From Tretioscincus oriximinensis (Eukaryota; Chordata; Lepidosauria; Squamata; Gymnophthalmidae), in the NCBI GenBank assembly GCA_022410635.1, contig JAJVDF010000227.1, positions 1,408,565-1,472,564 of the forward strand: a stretch of DNA of 64,000 bases, read 5' to 3'. Position 1 is the stretch's first letter. Each line of letters begins with the position of its first letter. A program made the position numbers and the translations under genes. Under the pieces are notes generated by a model. The model was not told the origin of the DNA, did not search any database, and worked only from the letters and a program-made list of their open reading frames with translations. Positions 62,881-64,000 of this stretch are shown in pieces.

Positions 62881-64000
62881 TAATGTTCACAACATGAGTT
62901 TGAAAAACAATTTATAAGATAAAAACAAATGGCAAAAAATTAGATATACAGAAGGCAGAGGTCACGGGTCTTCATGGGATACAAAATGTAATCAAGTGTT
63001 TCCTCTGATGCGTAAATGGATTTAATTCTTTTCTGTCTATTGGGGGTGGGGGGAGGGCCAATTTTGGGCAATTACATATGGAAAATTGTTATATTTATAT
63101 TATAATAATAATGTATAGAGTTAGGAAATCTTTGTAACAATAAAAAATTATTTTAAAAAAATGTTCATAACTGTTATTTTGCAAACGTTGTTTTGGAATT
63201 CTTCACAATTATTTGTTTTCTAACAGTCTGAAGGATTTGAAACAGCCACCAGTTTAGCTATTTCAATGCTCACTCTATTTTAGATCATTTGCCATGCAAG
63301 CTTTCCCCCCCTACTTTTCTAATATNTATACTCCACAGAGATCCAGCTTATGTAGCAGCTGTGATGTGCTACAGGTCAAACTCATGCCAGTTGTGGCATT
63401 GCACTGAATGAGGATTTTTTTGCATGGACAGACACTCCTAATCATTGGCATGGTTGTGGGCAAAAAAGGACACCCTTTCATTTATTGCAGTGATGTGCCA
63501 AAGTACAAGTTTTTGAGGATTTATAGGAATAGAAGGAAATAGAACGTTTGGCACATGCATTACAACGACAAAGGAACTGTGTAGTTTAAGAATGGTTCTT
63601 TCTCAGTTTCTTGAAGAGGATGGATATGTTAAACCAGTTAATAATAGCCAGATCANTTACAGCAAGGAGTCGGAAAGATTAATCTTTTTGGATAACCAAT
63701 CAGTGGTATTACATTGTAGACCAATTGATGTTTGATTCATTTTTTGGAAAGAGAAATTATTAAACATATAAGGGAAACAAAGAGAACAGCCATAAAAGAA
63801 AATTGAAGGAAAAAAGTACTGGAATATTCAAAATGACACATGTGGGGAGCAAAACNAAAAAAAGGTTTTGGAAATGATCTCAAATTGCAAAAATGTATTT
63901 GATAAAGGAAAACTCTTCTACTCCTTGGGGGAAGGAAAGAATGAGGGATAACCTGAAGTGAACAGTAGGATAAATATAGAATAGAAAAAATATGTAGAAA

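Larger units (their letters stand above)
56931..64000 (-). other. WAC: WAC upstream intron (continues beyond the window)
   Basis: No further WAC exon was found. The long exon expected before the [11 protein letters not shown] exon is absent, so the intron exceeds 7 kb. It contains a CR1 element with an assembly gap (57440-58425), a hAT element (59657-60142), a hairpin-bearing element (about 61016-61440) and repeat traces near 62715-62880. About 58430-59640, 60150-61010, 61640-62710 and 62900-64000 hold nothing I recognise. Confidence 0.7.

Noticed and set aside
1..64000. CRISPR arrays, bacterial operons, ribosome binding sites, origins
   Set aside because: This is vertebrate nuclear DNA with spliced genes and retroposons; no regularly spaced direct repeats of the CRISPR kind were seen.
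1..64000. Endogenous retrovirus or LTR element
   Set aside because: No paired LTRs, primer binding site or retroviral gag/pol/env-like frame was recognised; all reverse transcriptase matches are of the non-LTR (CR1/L2) type.

Overview
The window is a piece of a vertebrate nuclear genome, most likely from a squamate reptile and possibly a gecko. It is intron-rich and AT-rich with one strong CpG island. It is full of CR1- and L2-type LINE fragments, tRNA-derived SINEs and many short hAT-, mariner- and foldback-type DNA elements. The lineage call is inference from the repeat mix; no species marker was identified.

Two protein-coding genes are supported, both on the minus strand. BAMBI (the kinase-less TGF-beta/BMP pseudoreceptor) is complete in three coding exons: 17869-17944, 8355-8642 and 4987-5405. 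All splice sites are canonical, and together they encode exactly 260 residues, the length I know for the mammalian protein. Its first exon lies in a CpG island (about 17560-18640) with Sp1, CCAAT, CRE-half and TCF-like motifs and two short upstream ORFs. The 3' part of WAC (WW-domain adaptor with coiled coil, a cofactor of histone H2B ubiquitination) lies at 42366-56930 as seven coding exons. These encode the C-terminal 338 residues, including the coiled coil; the WW-domain exons lie beyond position 64000. WAC followed by BAMBI on the same strand is the order I know from human 10p12. The genes share no operon-like logic; they are separate transcription units about 24 kb apart.

Layout: 1-4600 is sequence downstream of BAMBI. 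4987-18640 is BAMBI, with introns of 2.9 and 9.2 kb filled with CR1 and foldback elements. 18640-41380 is intergenic, with LINEs, SINEs, a Tc1 transposase fossil, a 233-bp tandem duplication and low-complexity tracts. About 41400-64000 is WAC, whose 7-kb intron carries a 2.4-kb CR1 element and a 1.2-kb TA-flanked DNA element, and whose upstream intron carries a gapped CR1 element and a hAT element with a perfect 8-bp target duplication.

No clearly new biochemical system is present. The best leads are structural. A 243-bp piece of BAMBI intron 2 has been copied, inverted and almost unchanged (240 of 243 identical), to a site about 1 kb upstream of the BAMBI promoter, inside an older hAT element and with an 11-bp flanking duplication. 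There is also a multi-copy palindromic foldback family that I cannot name. Exon boundaries were read directly from the sequence; UTR ends, promoter and transcription start are inferred.
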